From positions 1-5,444 of the forward strand of contig CAMWNQ010000118.1 of assembly GCA_947175655.1 (NCBI GenBank): a DNA stretch of 5,444 nt, in the 5' to 3' direction. Shown here piece by piece: positions 4,212 to 5,444 of the stretch (position 1 is the first letter of the stretch; every line of letters begins with the position of its first letter). The position numbers and the translations under genes are program-made. The DNA is from an uncultured Clostridia bacterium. Its GTDB lineage: Bacteria > Bacillota > Clostridia > Oscillospirales > Ruminococcaceae. The notes beneath the pieces were generated by a model. The model was not told the origin of the DNA, did no database searches, and worked only from the letters and a program-made list of their open reading frames with translations.

Positions 4212-5444
4212 ATGAACGATAATGATAAAATAAAGAGAATTATTGAAGCTGAAGAAGTTCCGGAAAGACTCCGACCTGAAAATATAAAAAATATCATTGA
4301 CAGTAGAAGTTGTGTTAAAAAAAACAATAAAAAGTTTAAGCACAGGAGCCAGCACAGAATACTTTCTGGACTTGTTGCTTGTGCTTTGTTAAGTACAATG
4401 GGGATATACATAATGGATGTTACAAAAATCAAGAAAGTTGATAACTATTATTCTTTACTATCTGAGGATTCCGGAATGATTAAATCTGAAACATCTGTCG
4501 AAACAACTGTGCAAGGAAAAGAAAATTCTGAGATATTTGTTGAAACAACTGGACAAAGAGAAGAAAATCAGGAATACATATCTTTGAAAAATCCTAAAAG
4601 TTATGATGATTTATATAAATACTTTGTTTCTTATAGCGATTTGGATTCGGATATTAATATAGAAAACAATAATTTTTATGATAATCAGAAAAGCGTTGTA
4701 GATTCTATACAGAACGAAGGTGCCGAAGAAAAAAATACAGATGAAAATATTGAGTATCCTATAAATCAACTTTCAGATTATGCAGAAAATCCGCAGGTTG
4801 AGTTTAAAATTTCAGAAGACAGGCAAAGTTTAGAAGTAGATTTTTTAAGAGATGAATGGGAATATGACTTTGTGACAATTGAAGATTTGAATGATAATAA
4901 TCAGGGATATGATTTTTTGGAGATAAACGGTATTGCTTTGGTAAACAATGATGAAGTTTTTATTATTGTATTAAATGCTGTAAAAGATGGTGAATTTCAA
5001 ACTGTAATTCTTAGTTATAAAATGTTATATTATGATGATTCTGTTGAAACAACAGATTTAACATTCTATAGTCAAAGCGGTGAGTTTGTATGTGCAAAGA
5101 TTGAGTATGATTGTATTTATCTTGTTACAAAAGATGTAGGTTATTATATTCCTAGTGAATTTAATAATATTAATGTTGATTCTTATGATGATTATGTTCC
5201 GGTATACTATACGGGAGATGATAAAAATTATGTTTTACCAAATAATATATATATAGATGATATTTTCTATGATGATGTGCTTTCATATACAAATATTGGA
5301 TGTATAAAAATAGATGATGATTTAAAAAATAATCATATTGTGAATGTAGAAGTAAAATCAATTATTCTTCAATTGCGAGATATATATTTAAGTGAAGATA
5401 ATCTTTATATAATTACATTAAATGCTAAGATGGAGTTAAAAGTA
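4212..5444 (+). CDS. Membrane-anchored beta-propeller domain protein, putative anti-sigma/sensor partner (3' end outside window)
   Basis: The frame is open for 411 codons to the window edge, so the C-terminus is missing. Residues 1-48 form a charged, cytoplasmic-looking segment with a helical stretch (EVPERLRPENIKNII, 15-29). A single transmembrane helix follows at about 50-68. Next is a long acidic, Asn/Ser-rich stalk (about 75-190) with a 14-residue tandem repeat (95-121) and a DDLYKYF motif (132-138). From about 230 the sequence resembles the secreted C-terminal beta-propeller family distantly related to WD40 (COG4880/PF09826). Recognisable parts are the CIYLVT strand (301-306), a YVPVYY segment (328-333), NNIYIDD (344-350) and SEDNLYIIT (394-402). 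The family's usual acidic EGVDEAD-type motif is not clearly present, so the first blade is divergent. Gene order (directly after a sigma factor, N-terminus inside, propeller outside) suggests the N-terminal segment holds the sigma factor and the propeller senses an envelope signal. The topology is well supported; the anti-sigma role is inferred from context. Confidence 0.8.
   Translation, partial: MNDNDKIKRIIEAEEVPERLRPENIKNIIDSRSCVKKNNKKFKHRSQHRILSGLVACALLSTMGIYIMDVTKIKKVDNYYSLLSEDSGMIKSETSVETTVQGKENSEIFVETTGQREENQEYISLKNPKSYDDLYKYFVSYSDLDSDINIENNNFYDNQKSVVDSIQNEGAEEKNTDENIEYPINQLSDYAENPQVEFKISEDRQSLEVDFLRDEWEYDFVTIEDLNDNNQGYDFLEINGIALVNNDEVFIIVLNAVKDGEFQTVILSYKMLYYDDSVETTDLTFYSQSGEFVCAKIEYDCIYLVTKDVGYYIPSEFNNINVDSYDDYVPVYYTGDDKNYVLPNNIYIDDIFYDDVLSYTNIGCIKIDDDLKNNHIVNVEVKSIILQLRDIYLSEDNLYIITLNAKMELKV
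4494..4574 (+). repeat. Tandem 42-bp (14-residue) repeat in the stalk
   Basis: Two nearly adjacent copies encode SVETTVQGKENSE (residues 95-107) and FVETTGQREENQE (109-121), offset by exactly 42 bp. The GAAACAACT core is identical in both copies. It looks like an in-frame duplication that lengthened the extracytoplasmic spacer. Confidence 0.6.

Overview
The window looks like chromosome from a low-GC, AT-rich Firmicute of the class Clostridia, most like Ruminococcus and relatives. The evidence is AAGGAG/AAAGGAGG ribosome binding sites, sigma-A-type promoter spacing, a glutamine synthetase-family gene paired with an ANTAR regulator, and a sigma factor next to a membrane-anchored beta-propeller protein. 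All six genes lie on the + strand in three two-gene units, and no mobile element, RNA gene or CRISPR array is seen. Taxonomy and homology are judged from recalled family sequences, not from a search.

Unit 1 (1-1468) is a barnase/barstar pair. The 5'-truncated first gene encodes a membrane- or signal-anchored guanyl-specific ribonuclease with every barnase catalytic residue in place. The second gene, 20 nt downstream, encodes a barstar-type inhibitor fused in frame to a complete Nudix hydrolase domain with a perfect Nudix box. A strong intrinsic terminator closes the unit.

Unit 2 (1500-3532) has its own sigma-A-like promoter, a GTG-started glutamine synthetase-family gene, an ANTAR RNA-binding regulator 35 nt downstream, and an intrinsic terminator. 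The synthetase-like protein keeps its fold and full length but has lost several catalytic and metal-binding residues, including two metal-ligand glutamates changed to lysine, so it is probably a pseudoenzyme. The ANTAR protein has a pseudo-receiver domain with Asn at the phosphorylation site. Together they look like a nitrogen-related regulatory pair that works without GS catalysis or receiver phosphorylation.

Unit 3 (3644-5444, running off the end) has a small sigma-70-family factor followed after 16 nt by a single-pass membrane protein. That protein has a short cytoplasmic N-terminus, a disordered acidic stalk and the start of an extracytoplasmic C-terminal beta-propeller domain. The arrangement suggests a sigma factor with its membrane anti-sigma or sensor partner.

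The points most worth following up are the barstar-Nudix fusion, the apparently inactive glutamine synthetase next to a phosphorylation-independent ANTAR regulator, and an ATG-TGA start-stop overlapping the sigma factor's GTG start.
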